From: Phycisphaerae bacterium
Lineage (GTDB): Bacteria; Planctomycetota; Phycisphaerae; UBA1845; PWPN01
Length of the DNA: 51,969 nt
Assembly: GCA_012719955.1 (NCBI GenBank)
Contig: JAAXZI010000210.1
Location: 1-51,969, forward strand
Reading direction: 5' to 3'
Part shown: positions 8,714-16,516 of the stretch, piece by piece
Layout of the letters: the number at the start of each line of letters is the position of its first letter
Numbering within the stretch: position 1 is the first letter of the stretch
Notes under the pieces: generated by a model
Databases searched by the model: none
The model's input: the letters and a program-made list of their open reading frames with translations, nothing else
What the model was told of the DNA's origin: nothing
Translations under genes and position numbers: made by a program

Positions 8714-9621
8714 GCCAGCACATCCGCAATGGTGAGCACCGCCAGGAGCACGCTGATCGCGCCATTCACCGTAAAGAAAGCCACGTTGACGCGGGAGAAG
8801 TCATCCGCCCGGACCAGCCAGTTCTCCACCAGCAGCAGAACCGCCACAATCACCACGCCGGTCACGTACAGCGGCCCCAGTTGAGCCAACGGCACGAGAG
8901 ACGCCAGCAACAGGACCGTCCCGGCATGCGCGGCCCGGGCGACCCACAGGGCTCCGGCCGGCCCCATGCGGGCCGGAAGACTGAACAACCCGGTGGCCCG
9001 ATCAAACGCGATGTCCTGGCACGCGTAGATGATATCAAACCCGCCGATCCACAACGTCACCGCCCCCATCAGCACCACCGCCGGCCAGCCGATCGATTGC
9101 GGATGGATCGCCAGCCAGGCCGCCACCGGCGAGAACGCGATGGCGCTGCCCAGCACAAAATGCGACCAGCGCGTGAACCGCTTGGTGTACGAGTAGAAGC
9201 ACAGGTACAGCAGCACGGGGACGGACAGCTTCAGGGGAATACTGTTGTCGTACAGCAGGTGAAACCCGCCGCAACAGATCACGAACAGCCCGGAAGTGGC
9301 AAACAGGAACGCGTATGCCTGCCGGCGCGAGATGGTGCCGGTGGGCAGGGCCCGGTTGGCGGTGCGCGGGTTGCGCGCGTCGATGGCGGCGTCCGCGACG
9401 CGGTTGAAGGTCATGGCCGCCGACCGGGCCGTCACCATGCACGCGAGGATGAGCAGCAGTTGGCCCAAGCTCGGCCACGGGCGTGATGCATCCGCCGCTC
9501 GCGCGGCCAGAAACGTGGCCATCAAGGCGAACGGCAGGGCGAACACCGAGTGCGAGAACTTGATCATCTCGCCCCAGCGATAGATAAGCGTCCCACCCGC
9601 ACTGTCCAACGCTGTTCCCAT
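8710..9621 (-). CDS. mqnP: UbiA-family prenyltransferase of menaquinone synthesis (MqnP-like)
   Basis: A 303-residue UbiA-superfamily integral membrane prenyltransferase. In the futalosine route it prenylates 1,4-dihydroxy-6-naphthoate at the inner membrane. The first aspartate-rich motif is NRVADAAIDARNPRTANRALP (N-x3-D-x3-D followed by RTxxRxLP); the second is DIIYACQDIAFDR. About eight hydrophobic helices are visible, and the N-terminus carries the typical FSHSVFALPFAL. The ATG at 9621 is preceded by GAGAG. It lies 18 bp after ubiX and overlaps the following gene by 4 bp. Context with mqnE, ubiX, ubiD and menG favours MqnP over a ubiquinone or haem-O enzyme. Confidence 0.9.
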   Translation of the reverse strand: MGTALDSAGGTLIYRWGEMIKFSHSVFALPFALMATFLAARAADASRPWPSLGQLLLILACMVTARSAAMTFNRVADAAIDARNPRTANRALPTGTISRRQAYAFLFATSGLFVICCGGFHLLYDNSIPLKLSVPVLLYLCFYSYTKRFTRWSHFVLGSAIAFSPVAAWLAIHPQSIGWPAVVLMGAVTLWIGGFDIIYACQDIAFDRATGLFSLPARMGPAGALWVARAAHAGTVLLLASLVPLAQLGPLYVTGVVIVAVLLLVENWLVRADDFSRVNVAFFTVNGAISVLLAVLTIADVLA

Positions 9622-9639
9622 ACTCTCAGAATCTTCTGC

Positions 9640-10287
9640 TTAATCGGTCGTCGTCCGAACGGTCTCCGATCCGCCCCCCTGGCGCTCTGCCCACCGCGTC
9701 TTGAGCGAGTGCTCGACGCCCAGCAGATCCAGCACCTTTCCGACCACAAAATCCACCAGGTCGCCAACCGATTCCGGCCGCATGTAGAAACCCGGCGCCG
9801 CCGGGCAGATGATCGCCCCCGCCCGTTGCAGCCGGAGCATGTTCTCCAGGTCGATCGCCCCCAGCGGCATTTCGCGATGCACCAGCACCAGCCGGCGCGA
9901 TTCCTTGAGCGTCACGTGGGCCGCCCGGGTGATGAGATTGTCGCCCAGGCCGGAGGCAATCGCCCCCAGCGTGTTGCTCGTGCACGGGCAGATGACCATC
10001 CCCGCGGTCAGATACGAACCGCTGGCCAGTGCGCAGCCCACATCCTGGTAGTTGTAAAGCCGAATAAGGCTTGATGCTCGACCGATCAGGCTTTCGGAAT
10101 CGAGCCGCGTCACGCCGCACTCGTCCGCAAGCAATCGCCGGCCCAGGGGCGAGACAATGAGGTGAACGTTTCGCCCCGCCGCTTCCAGGCAATCCAGCAG
10201 CCGCAGCGCATACGGCCCTCCGCTGGCGCCGGTGACGGCCACAACGATTTCAGACGACGGAGGCCGAATTGCGGACGGAATGCTCAT
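9640..10287 (-). CDS. ubiX: flavin prenyltransferase UbiX (MqnM role)
   Basis: A 215-residue UbiX that prenylates FMN to prFMN, the cofactor of UbiD-type decarboxylases. The Rossmann-like flavin site reads VVAVTGASGGPYALRLL. The conserved CPCTSNTLGAIASGLGDNLI, the basic stretch LKESRRLVLVHREMPL and PAAPGFYMRP follow in the family order. A TTG at 10290 is in frame, but the ATG at 10287 has a better-spaced GGGGTGA. It begins 3 bp after the stop of the TPR gene, so the two are surely cotranscribed. Its partner decarboxylase is the ubiD at 14047-15627, and riboflavin synthase is encoded just beyond. Confidence 0.93.
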   Translation of the reverse strand: MSIPSAIRPPSSEIVVAVTGASGGPYALRLLDCLEAAGRNVHLIVSPLGRRLLADECGVTRLDSESLIGRASSLIRLYNYQDVGCALASGSYLTAGMVICPCTSNTLGAIASGLGDNLITRAAHVTLKESRRLVLVHREMPLGAIDLENMLRLQRAGAIICPAAPGFYMRPESVGDLVDFVVGKVLDLLGVEHSLKTRWAERQGGGSETVRTTTD

Positions 10288-10290
10288 CAA

Positions 10291-12258
10291 TCACCCCGAA
10301 TTTCGTCCCACTCCCATCGCGGCCAGTTGCTTGCGCGCTTCGGCGGCCCAGGGGGAGTCCGGGGTGTCCCGGCACAGCTCCTCAAACGCCGCCCGGGCCT
10401 CCTCGAATCGGCTGTCCTCCTTGTAGGCCATGCCCAGCTCGAACCGGGCCTGCGGCAAGGCATCGCTCCCCGGCTGTCTGGAGAATGTGACCAGGCAGGA
10501 CTTGAGCAATTCGATGCGCCGGCTCTTGGAGGCTCCCGCGCTCTCGCTGGCGATCAGCACTTCGATATTGTCGCGCAAGCGCGTCAGGGGATAGCGATTC
10601 GGAATCTCCGCCAGCAGCTCTTTCAGGTTGGCCTGGTACATCGGATGCCGTGGATTGAGCCGCAGCAGCGTGATCAACGGCAGATCCCGATACGCCGGGT
10701 CCCGATTGTTGACGATCAGGCTGTGCAGCTTGCGCGCTTCCAACAACACCGCCAACGGATCCACGTCCAGCGCGTGCACGGGCGGCCGTTTGGCGAAGAA
10801 CGATGTCCAGCTCGCGGAGCCTGATGAGGTCTCGGACCGTTGCTGCCACCGGGCGTTCTTCTCCAACAGGGCCGTCAGCGTCGTCACGGCGGCATCCACG
10901 TTACCCCGGCGGGCCTCCAGCAGCGCCACCCGGTAAGCGGCCACGCCCCACAGAGGCGATTCCTGTCGCTCGCGGAGCGCTTTCCACGTGTCCAGTGAGG
11001 CCTCGCAGGGAAAATCCCAGTAATGACGCAGTATGGACTTCTGGCGGAAATAGGCCCGGTCCACCCGCATATCCAGGACGCGGCCCTTGAGATACAGCAC
11101 ATTGGGACAGTAGCGACTGTGCGGATAGCGGGCCAGGAATTTGTCGCATTGCCGGACCGCCTCCCACTGGCCCTCCGTGAGCTGCTCTTCCGCGACGGCC
11201 AAGTCCGGCCGGACCTGCGACCACTGCAACTCCATCACCAGTTGCACCTGCTCGGTCACGCTGGCCAGATCGGCGCCGGGGTTCTCCTTGCGGAGGGCTT
11301 TCAGACGGCGCTCCGCGATGTGTTCGACCGTTCTCGACGCATCCGCATAATCCACGAAATATTCCGTGGAACGCGGGCCGTAGCGAACTTCGAGGAGCCG
11401 ATAGTACAGCTCGTCGCGCCCGACCTGCGTTTCGAACAGGATCACGGGCACCGCGAAGAGCACCACCATGGAGGGCACGATGGCGCCCGGCCGGTAATTG
11501 ACCACCTTGGCCACGATCAGCACGATGGCCATGACGATGCAGGCCCCGATCAGGGCCAGGACCCACGGCAGGTAGAGCGCTGCCATTTCCATGGGGCCTG
11601 TGGTCGGCGACGAGAGCCCCGACCCCCGCGTGGCCAACGCGTAGTAAGCCACCAGCGGCAGCAGCGAGATCAGTGCCGTCGCATAGTGGAACGAGAACCG
11701 CAATGGCCGCCAGCGGGCCAGGAAGCAGCAGAAGGTCACGGTAATGGCCAGCCACGGCACGACCGCGATAAAACAGATGATCAGCGTGAACGGCAACGCG
11801 CACGGAAACCGGTACAGCATCGACACCAGTATCGGGATGGCGGTCAGCGAGGCCAGCACCAGCCCAACGATGATCAGCATGAGCGGAGCCTGATCCACCG
11901 GGATGGGATAAGTCAGGAAGTCAATCAGCGTCACCGGCGGAACGTGGGTCGGGCTGAAGGCCTCTTTCCAGCATTGCCAGTAGTTCTCCTGGGTCAGCGG
12001 CGAGTAGTTTCCGGTCCGCAACCAGAACGTGAAACACCCCAATCCCCCGAACAAGGCCATGTTGATCAGCAGGAACGCAATGGCCCGGATGCGGTACTTA
12101 TGCCCGGTCCACTGCCATACCAGGATGCTGCGCTCGCCGGGCTGTGGCTTTACGTGGGTGGCCTTCGAGGCAACCTGCTCCGCCGCCCGAAACGGTTCCG
12201 CGGCGACCCTGAACGGGTGGCGGACGAACTGACGTGCGCGTTTTGCAAGTTTGAACAT
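10291..12258 (-). CDS. membrane protein with C-terminal tetratricopeptide-like repeats
   Basis: 655 residues from the ATG at 12258, which has AGGAAG 4 bases upstream and lies 7 bp after the menG stop; an earlier in-frame codon at 12315 would overlap menG and lacks such a site. After a basic N-terminus there are about seven to eight membrane helices (residues about 55-290), then a soluble part of about 360 residues. That part holds helical repeats of TPR type, e.g. LAVAEEQLTEGQWEAVRQCDKFLARYP and the last one ARFELGMAYKEDSRFEEARAAFEELCRDTPDSPWAAEARKQL-like segment near the C-terminus. The family is not recognised. Its place between menG and ubiX suggests a shared transcript, not necessarily a shared job; an assembly or scaffold role is possible but unproven. 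Confidence 0.75.
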   Translation of the reverse strand: MFKLAKRARQFVRHPFRVAAEPFRAAEQVASKATHVKPQPGERSILVWQWTGHKYRIRAIAFLLINMALFGGLGCFTFWLRTGNYSPLTQENYWQCWKEAFSPTHVPPVTLIDFLTYPIPVDQAPLMLIIVGLVLASLTAIPILVSMLYRFPCALPFTLIICFIAVVPWLAITVTFCCFLARWRPLRFSFHYATALISLLPLVAYYALATRGSGLSSPTTGPMEMAALYLPWVLALIGACIVMAIVLIVAKVVNYRPGAIVPSMVVLFAVPVILFETQVGRDELYYRLLEVRYGPRSTEYFVDYADASRTVEHIAERRLKALRKENPGADLASVTEQVQLVMELQWSQVRPDLAVAEEQLTEGQWEAVRQCDKFLARYPHSRYCPNVLYLKGRVLDMRVDRAYFRQKSILRHYWDFPCEASLDTWKALRERQESPLWGVAAYRVALLEARRGNVDAAVTTLTALLEKNARWQQRSETSSGSASWTSFFAKRPPVHALDVDPLAVLLEARKLHSLIVNNRDPAYRDLPLITLLRLNPRHPMYQANLKELLAEIPNRYPLTRLRDNIEVLIASESAGASKSRRIELLKSCLVTFSRQPGSDALPQARFELGMAYKEDSRFEEARAAFEELCRDTPDSPWAAEARKQLAAMGVGRNSG

Positions 12259-12265
12259 GAACTTC

Positions 12266-13051
12266 CTAGTCGCAAGCCTCTTGCCCGCCTCGCACCGCCA
12301 CGTAGATGGCCACAATCCCCCAGGTCAGCGGCCGGACCGCCACCTCGGCAAAACCGGCGGACTGAAAGGCCGCCACCACTTCGTCGGTATTCGGAAAGCT
12401 TATCACCGACCGGGGTAAATAGCGATACGCGCCGGTGTGGTCCCGGCTGATGCAGGTGGCCAGCCACGGCAGGATCCGGTTCACATAGAACAAGTAAAGC
12501 TCACGAAAGACTCGCCGGCGAGGCACGCAAAACTCCAGCACCACCGCGCGCCCCCCTGGCCGGAGAATCCGCGCCATTTCTGCCAATCCTGCACGTAAGT
12601 CCTTGAAATTTCTGACTCCGAATGCACAGGTGACAATGGACACGCTCGCATCGGCCAACGGCACGCGCAACGCGTCCGCCTGGATGAAGGCGCTCCCGCT
12701 CACCGGCCGGGACGCCGCCCGGGCGAGCATGGCGGCCGAGAAATCCAGACCGATGATGCGCTGCGGCCGATCCGGAGCGGCGGCAAAGGTTCGAACTACG
12801 TCCCCTGTCCCGCAGGCCACATCAAGGAGCACATCCTCCGGACGGATTTTCGCCAGCCGGACCATTTCCTGTCGCCAAGCGGCATCCCGCGCCCCACTGG
12901 TCACCGTGTTGACCAGCTCGTAGGTGGGGGCAATGGCATCGAACATCCGGCGGACGCGGTCGGCCTTGTCTGGCTGAGCGTGCGGGTTGGCAAGCCGGGA
13001 TTCGTCCCAGACGACCCGTTGCCCTGTCTGAAGGTCTGGCTGGTGGTCCAT
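12266..13051 (-). CDS. menG: demethylmenaquinone methyltransferase (UbiE/MenG)
   Basis: A 261-residue class I SAM methyltransferase catalysing the last step of menaquinone synthesis. RRMFDAIAPTYELVNTVTS is the UbiE/MenG N-terminal signature, VLLDVACGTGDV is motif I, and FGVRNFKDLRAGLAEMARIL with LRPGGRAVVLEF completes the family pattern. The C-terminal third (SFPNTDEVVAAFQSAGFAEVAVRPLTWGIVAIYVA) is also typical. The ATG at 13051 has no Shine-Dalgarno sequence, but a TACAAT box lies at 13060-13065, so the mRNA may be nearly leaderless. It is the first gene of the minus-strand run menG, TPR protein, ubiX, mqnP, membrane protein, mqnE. Confidence 0.92.
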   Translation of the reverse strand: MDHQPDLQTGQRVVWDESRLANPHAQPDKADRVRRMFDAIAPTYELVNTVTSGARDAAWRQEMVRLAKIRPEDVLLDVACGTGDVVRTFAAAPDRPQRIIGLDFSAAMLARAASRPVSGSAFIQADALRVPLADASVSIVTCAFGVRNFKDLRAGLAEMARILRPGGRAVVLEFCVPRRRVFRELYLFYVNRILPWLATCISRDHTGAYRYLPRSVISFPNTDEVVAAFQSAGFAEVAVRPLTWGIVAIYVAVRGGQEACD

Positions 13052-13059
13052 GGCCCGTT

Positions 13060-13065
13060 ATTGTA
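13060..13065 (-). promoter_or_regulatory. putative -10 box (TACAAT) for menG
   Basis: Read on the minus strand, TACAAT ends 9 bases before the menG ATG. A transcript would start within a few bases of the start codon. No good -35 hexamer lies at the usual distance; TTGCCG is 15 bases upstream. Confidence 0.35.
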
Positions 13066-13140
13066 CGTCAAGAAAGCCGGCGGCAAAGGTAACCCCCTGC
13101 CGCCGGCCATCATGGAGGAATTTAGACGCTGGCGTTGATT

Positions 13141-13737
13141 TTATTCCAACTGCTCTTCGTACGCGCTCTCGAGTTCGTATTCCCGGGCCCGGTACGTTTC
13201 CGTATGGCTCACGACATCCGGCGGCCGGCGAGCCGGCGAGGGTGCCGGTTCGGAAACAGTGCCAGGTGGAGGAGGCGGCGCCGGCTCACCGACCGTCCAA
13301 TAGCCCGGCCTGACCAACACCTGCCGGGGTACTTCCTTCCAGTACCCGCCGTGGACAGTGTACGGCTCACGGCGGTAACTCACGACATTCCCGAAAACAT
13401 CGAACACCGGCACGTCACGGTAAGCCGTTGTCACCGTAGGCACCCAGACCCGTTCCACCACCGTCTTGTAGACCGGGGGAACCCACACCCGCGGCGGCGG
13501 AGCCACCACGACCGGGCGTTCGACGACCACCGGGGCCGGCACCAAGACCGGTGCCGGAGCCACGACCGGCGTCGGGGCCACGACTACCGACCCGCCAACC
13601 GCGACCCCATGATGGCGATGCCCCTTGGAAAAACTGAACGCAAACCCGAAACTGCCCCCCGCCTGCGCTGGCAACGCGGTTGCCAGAAGAGCCAATCCGG
13701 CCACAACGGGTTTAATGCCCCACATCATCCGTGCCAT
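13141..13737 (-). CDS. secreted Pro/Val-rich protein of unknown function
   Basis: 198 residues starting at the ATG at 13737, which has AAGGAG 6 bases upstream; two upstream in-frame starts are worse placed. A signal peptide (MWGIKPVVAGLALLATALPAQA) is followed by a Gly/Phe/His patch, then residues about 45-95 rich in repeated VAP/VPAPVVV elements, and a central conserved-looking part (VYKTVVERVWVPTVTTAYRDVPVFDVFGN). The Pro/Val repeat with PVYKTVVERVWVP recalls small exported proteins common in planctomycetes, function unknown. The C-terminus is acidic. It stands 89 bp upstream of menG on the same strand but is probably a separate unit. Confidence 0.75.
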   Translation of the reverse strand: MARMMWGIKPVVAGLALLATALPAQAGGSFGFAFSFSKGHRHHGVAVGGSVVVAPTPVVAPAPVLVPAPVVVERPVVVAPPPRVWVPPVYKTVVERVWVPTVTTAYRDVPVFDVFGNVVSYRREPYTVHGGYWKEVPRQVLVRPGYWTVGEPAPPPPPGTVSEPAPSPARRPPDVVSHTETYRAREYELESAYEEQLE

Positions 13738-13849
13738 GTCCATCTCCTTCGAACACACTTCGTTCGTTGGGATAGACCCCGACGGTGGGAAAAGGTTAGA
13801 TGGGTGGAGATTTCAGTCTGGTGCCGTTTCCAGTACGCCAGTTTCCCGG

Positions 13850-13970
13850 CGGATCAGGCGGGTAAGATGCCCGCCCTCCAAAATAACCGGCCGGCGCTGT
13901 CGGGGGGGCGGGCATCCTGCCCGCCTTCCTGAACACGAGCGGGAGGCAGGCATCTTACCTACCTTTGTGA
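13850..13970. repeat. cluster of GGCGGGCATCTTGCCCGCC-type hairpin repeats
   Basis: Three related elements lie in the 309-bp gap between the secreted protein and ubiD: GGCGGGTAAGATGCCCGCC, GGGCGGGCATCCTGCCCGCC and a decayed GGCAGGCATCTTACCTACC. Each folds on itself. The same family occurs three times at 43408-43481. The rest of the gap shows nothing else. Confidence 0.8.
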
Positions 13971-14046
13971 ATCCGAACGGGAAGCAATATGTGTGCCACG
14001 GCATCGCGCACGGCCCGATAGCTGCTTCGGCGCCAGTGATACCCCG

Positions 14047-15627
14047 CTATTCCAGCCCCAGTTCCTTCCAGCGTTGGGCCACCCGGCGTTCGACATCCTC
14101 GCTCATCTTCAGTTCCGCCGGCCAGCGGCGAATGGTGCCTTCGCCGGGGATCTTTTTGGTTGCGTCGATGCCCATCTTGCTGCCCGTGCCCTCGAAGGGG
14201 GCGGCGTGGTCGAGGATGTCCAGCGGGCCGTCCACGATCACCACGTCGCGGCGCGGGTCCACGTTGGCCCCCACCTGGAAGAGGACCTGCTGCTCATCGT
14301 GGACGTCCACGTGCTCATCCACCACGATGATGAACTTGCTGAACATCATCTGACCCGCGCCCCAGATCGCGCTCATGACCTTGCGGGCCTGGTAGGGGTA
14401 CTCCTTGCGGATCTTGACGAACACAAAATTGTGGAACGCGCCGAACATGGGCAGGTTGTAATCGAGGATGTCCGGCACGATCACCTTGAGCAGGGGCAGG
14501 AAAATCCGCTCCGTGGCCTTGCCCAGGAAGTAGTCCTCCATCGGCGGCTTGCCGACAATCGTCGTCGGGTAGATCGGGTTCCGGCGATGCGTGATCGCGC
14601 TGACCCGGAAGACCGGGTACGGGCTGGACAGCGAATAGAACCCGGTGTGGTCGCCGAACGGGCCTTCGATGAACTTCTCTTTCGGGTCCACCCAACCCTC
14701 GATAACGATCTCCGCGTTGGCAGGCACTTCGATTGGAACGGTTTTGGCCGGCACCAGCTCGATGCCGGTGCCGTTCAGGAAGCCGGCGAAGAGCAGTTCG
14801 CTGATGCCCGGCGGCAGCGGACACGTGGCCGCATAGGGCAGCACCGGCTCGCCCCCCAGCACGATGGCCAGCGGCATGGCCTCTCCACGGGCGGCCCAGC
14901 GCCGATGATGGCGGGCGCCGTCATGGTGCATGTGCCAGTGCATCGCCGCCAGCCTGGGTCCGAACACCTGCACGCGGTACATGCCCACGTTGCGCTCGCC
15001 GGTCTCAGGATCCTTGGTGTAGATCCCGCCCAGCGTGATGTACCGTCCGGTACGGCCCTCGGCCCCGGCAGCTTCGACAAAGGGCGCGGGCGGCGGCGTC
15101 AGCTCCGGCGGTTCCGAGGCCAGGTCGCCGTCGTACGGCCAGCACTGGATGATGGGCAGCGCGAACAGATCGGCATCATCCGTATGCACCACCTCCTGGC
15201 AGAGGCCCTTCCTGCCCACCCGAGGAGCAATGCCGGCCATCTTCATCAGGTCGGGGATGCGCTTCATCTTCTCCATCAACGTGGCCGGCAGTTCGGGCTT
15301 GATCATCTGCTGAACCCGGCCCGCCAACTCTTCCAGGTCGTTGCAGCCCAGGGCGAGCTGGATCCGCGCGTAGCTCCCGAAGGCATTGATCAGCACCGGG
15401 AGATCGGAACCCGTTACCTTCTCAAACAGCAGGGCTCGCCCGCCGGCGCCGCCGTGCACGGGATCGGTCCGCGGCGCGCCCCCGGGGCCTTCCGGGCAGG
15501 GCGATTTCATCACCCGGTCGGCAATGGCGGCCAGTTCCAGGATCGGGTCCACCTCGGCGCGAACCCGCCGGAGTTGATCGCGACGTTCCAGTTCGGCTAC
15601 GAACGACTGCAAATCGGGAAAAGGCAT
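14047..15627 (-). CDS. ubiD: UbiD-family prFMN decarboxylase (MqnL role)
   Basis: 526 residues from the ATG at 15627; the frame is open 39 codons further, but the upstream part is a repeat-derived run and only 15627 has a Shine-Dalgarno (AGAGGAG) and the family start MPFPDLQSFVAELE. UbiD enzymes use prenyl-FMN to decarboxylate aromatic or unsaturated acids; in the futalosine route this removes the carboxylate of the prenylated naphthoate. Family landmarks are LLFEKVTGSDLPVLINAFGS, GMYRVQVFGPRLAAMHWH, EGPFGDHTGFYS and IVVDEHVDVHDEQQVLFQV. An Arg near residue 170 and the acidic EGPF segment match the conserved prFMN pocket. It stands alone, upstream of the secreted protein gene, in the same orientation as the rest of the menaquinone block. 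Confidence 0.92.
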   Translation of the reverse strand: MPFPDLQSFVAELERRDQLRRVRAEVDPILELAAIADRVMKSPCPEGPGGAPRTDPVHGGAGGRALLFEKVTGSDLPVLINAFGSYARIQLALGCNDLEELAGRVQQMIKPELPATLMEKMKRIPDLMKMAGIAPRVGRKGLCQEVVHTDDADLFALPIIQCWPYDGDLASEPPELTPPPAPFVEAAGAEGRTGRYITLGGIYTKDPETGERNVGMYRVQVFGPRLAAMHWHMHHDGARHHRRWAARGEAMPLAIVLGGEPVLPYAATCPLPPGISELLFAGFLNGTGIELVPAKTVPIEVPANAEIVIEGWVDPKEKFIEGPFGDHTGFYSLSSPYPVFRVSAITHRRNPIYPTTIVGKPPMEDYFLGKATERIFLPLLKVIVPDILDYNLPMFGAFHNFVFVKIRKEYPYQARKVMSAIWGAGQMMFSKFIIVVDEHVDVHDEQQVLFQVGANVDPRRDVVIVDGPLDILDHAAPFEGTGSKMGIDATKKIPGEGTIRRWPAELKMSEDVERRVAQRWKELGLE

Positions 15628-15675
15628 TTTCTCTGGCTCCTCTGTGCGCAATCGCCACATTACCGGATGTTGGTC

Positions 15676-15755
15676 GAAGTGAGAAGTCAGAGGTGAGAAG
15701 TGAGAATGGATCTCGGAGGCCCCGGGTTCTTTCTCACTTCTCACTTCGCACTTCT
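15676..15755. repeat. GAAGTGAGAA repeats in inverted orientation
   Basis: At 15676-15706 the heptamer-like unit GTGAGAA recurs (GAAGTGAGAAGTCAGAGG and on), and at 15731-15755 its complement recurs (TTCTCACTTCTCACTTCGC). The two blocks can pair across a 24-base spacer. They sit between the divergent ubiD and ribE starts. Confidence 0.75.
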
Positions 15756-15765
15756 ACGAGGCGGC

Positions 15766-15794
15766 TTGACCGCCTCAGGACCGCGTACTAGCAT
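15766..15794 (+). promoter_or_regulatory. putative sigma-70 promoter of ribE-pdxA
   Basis: TTGACC at 15766-15771 and TAGCAT at 15789-15794 are separated by 17 bases. The start codon is 47 bases past the -10 box. No FMN riboswitch can fit in the remaining leader. Confidence 0.5.
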
Positions 15795-15841
15795 AAACAT
15801 GTGTCGAACGCGAGAAAGCTCATGTTCATGGTGCCCAAACC

Positions 15842-16516
15842 ATGTTTACGGGTATCGTACAGACAATGGGTGTCGTGCGTTCGGTCCGCCAGGGATCGAC
15901 GGCCGCCCGGCTCGCGCTTGACGCTCCCGGCCTGTCCCGGCCCATTCCCCTCGGCTCCAGTATTGCCGTCAACGGCGTGTGTCTAACGGTGGCCGCCTGT
16001 GATGAGACGCGGGTGGAGTTCGACGTCATTCCCGAAACGCTCGCGCGCTCCACGCTGGGCGGGCTGGCCGCCGGTGCCCGTGTGAACCTCGAACGAGCCT
16101 TACGCGCCGGCGATCCGCTGGACGGGCACATGGTCCAAGGCCACGTGGACGGTATCGCCACGGTGCAGCACATTCGCACCGGCGAAGGCGGCCACGTGCT
16201 GACCTTCCGGGCCGATACGAAGCTGATGCCTTTCATCATCCCCAAGGGCTCCATCGCCATCGACGGCGTGTCCCTGACCATCGCCACCGTCGAGACCGAC
16301 ACCTTCAGCGTGGCGCTGATCCCGACCACTCTGGCCGTTACCACTCTGGGCCTCTTGAAGGTGGGCGACAAAGTGAACATCGAGACGGACATCCTCGCCC
16401 GGACCATCGTCACCACCCTGCGGCGGTTACACGGCCGGGAGGGGAGCCCCGCAGGGGAGTCGCCCCACCCGCCCGGCTCACTGACCGTCGAATCTCTTCG
16501 GGAGAACGGCTGGTGA
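15842..16516 (+). CDS. ribE: riboflavin synthase, alpha chain
   Basis: A 224-residue riboflavin synthase that dismutates two 6,7-dimethyl-8-ribityllumazines to riboflavin. The N-terminus MFTGIVQ is diagnostic. Two lumazine-binding repeats follow: the first has AVNGVCLTV and FDVIPETLARSTL; the second begins near GDPLDGHMVQGHVDG and repeats as IAIDGVSLTIATV and VALIPTTLAVTTL. The C-terminal 20 residues extend beyond the usual end. No good Shine-Dalgarno sequence is seen. It overlaps pdxA by four bases. Making flavin next to the UbiX/UbiD pair, which needs FMN, is a sensible grouping although the genes are divergent. Confidence 0.95.
   Translation: MFTGIVQTMGVVRSVRQGSTAARLALDAPGLSRPIPLGSSIAVNGVCLTVAACDETRVEFDVIPETLARSTLGGLAAGARVNLERALRAGDPLDGHMVQGHVDGIATVQHIRTGEGGHVLTFRADTKLMPFIIPKGSIAIDGVSLTIATVETDTFSVALIPTTLAVTTLGLLKVGDKVNIETDILARTIVTTLRRLHGREGSPAGESPHPPGSLTVESLRENGW

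Noticed and set aside
13738..14046. tRNA-like cloverleaf in the repeat gap
   Set aside because: The hairpins are the GGCGGGCATC repeat; there is no TTCGA T-loop or anticodon arm. No tRNA was found in any other gap either.
15795..15841. FMN riboswitch before riboflavin synthase
   Set aside because: The leader after the putative promoter is under 50 bases, too short for the FMN aptamer, and no aptamer core is seen.
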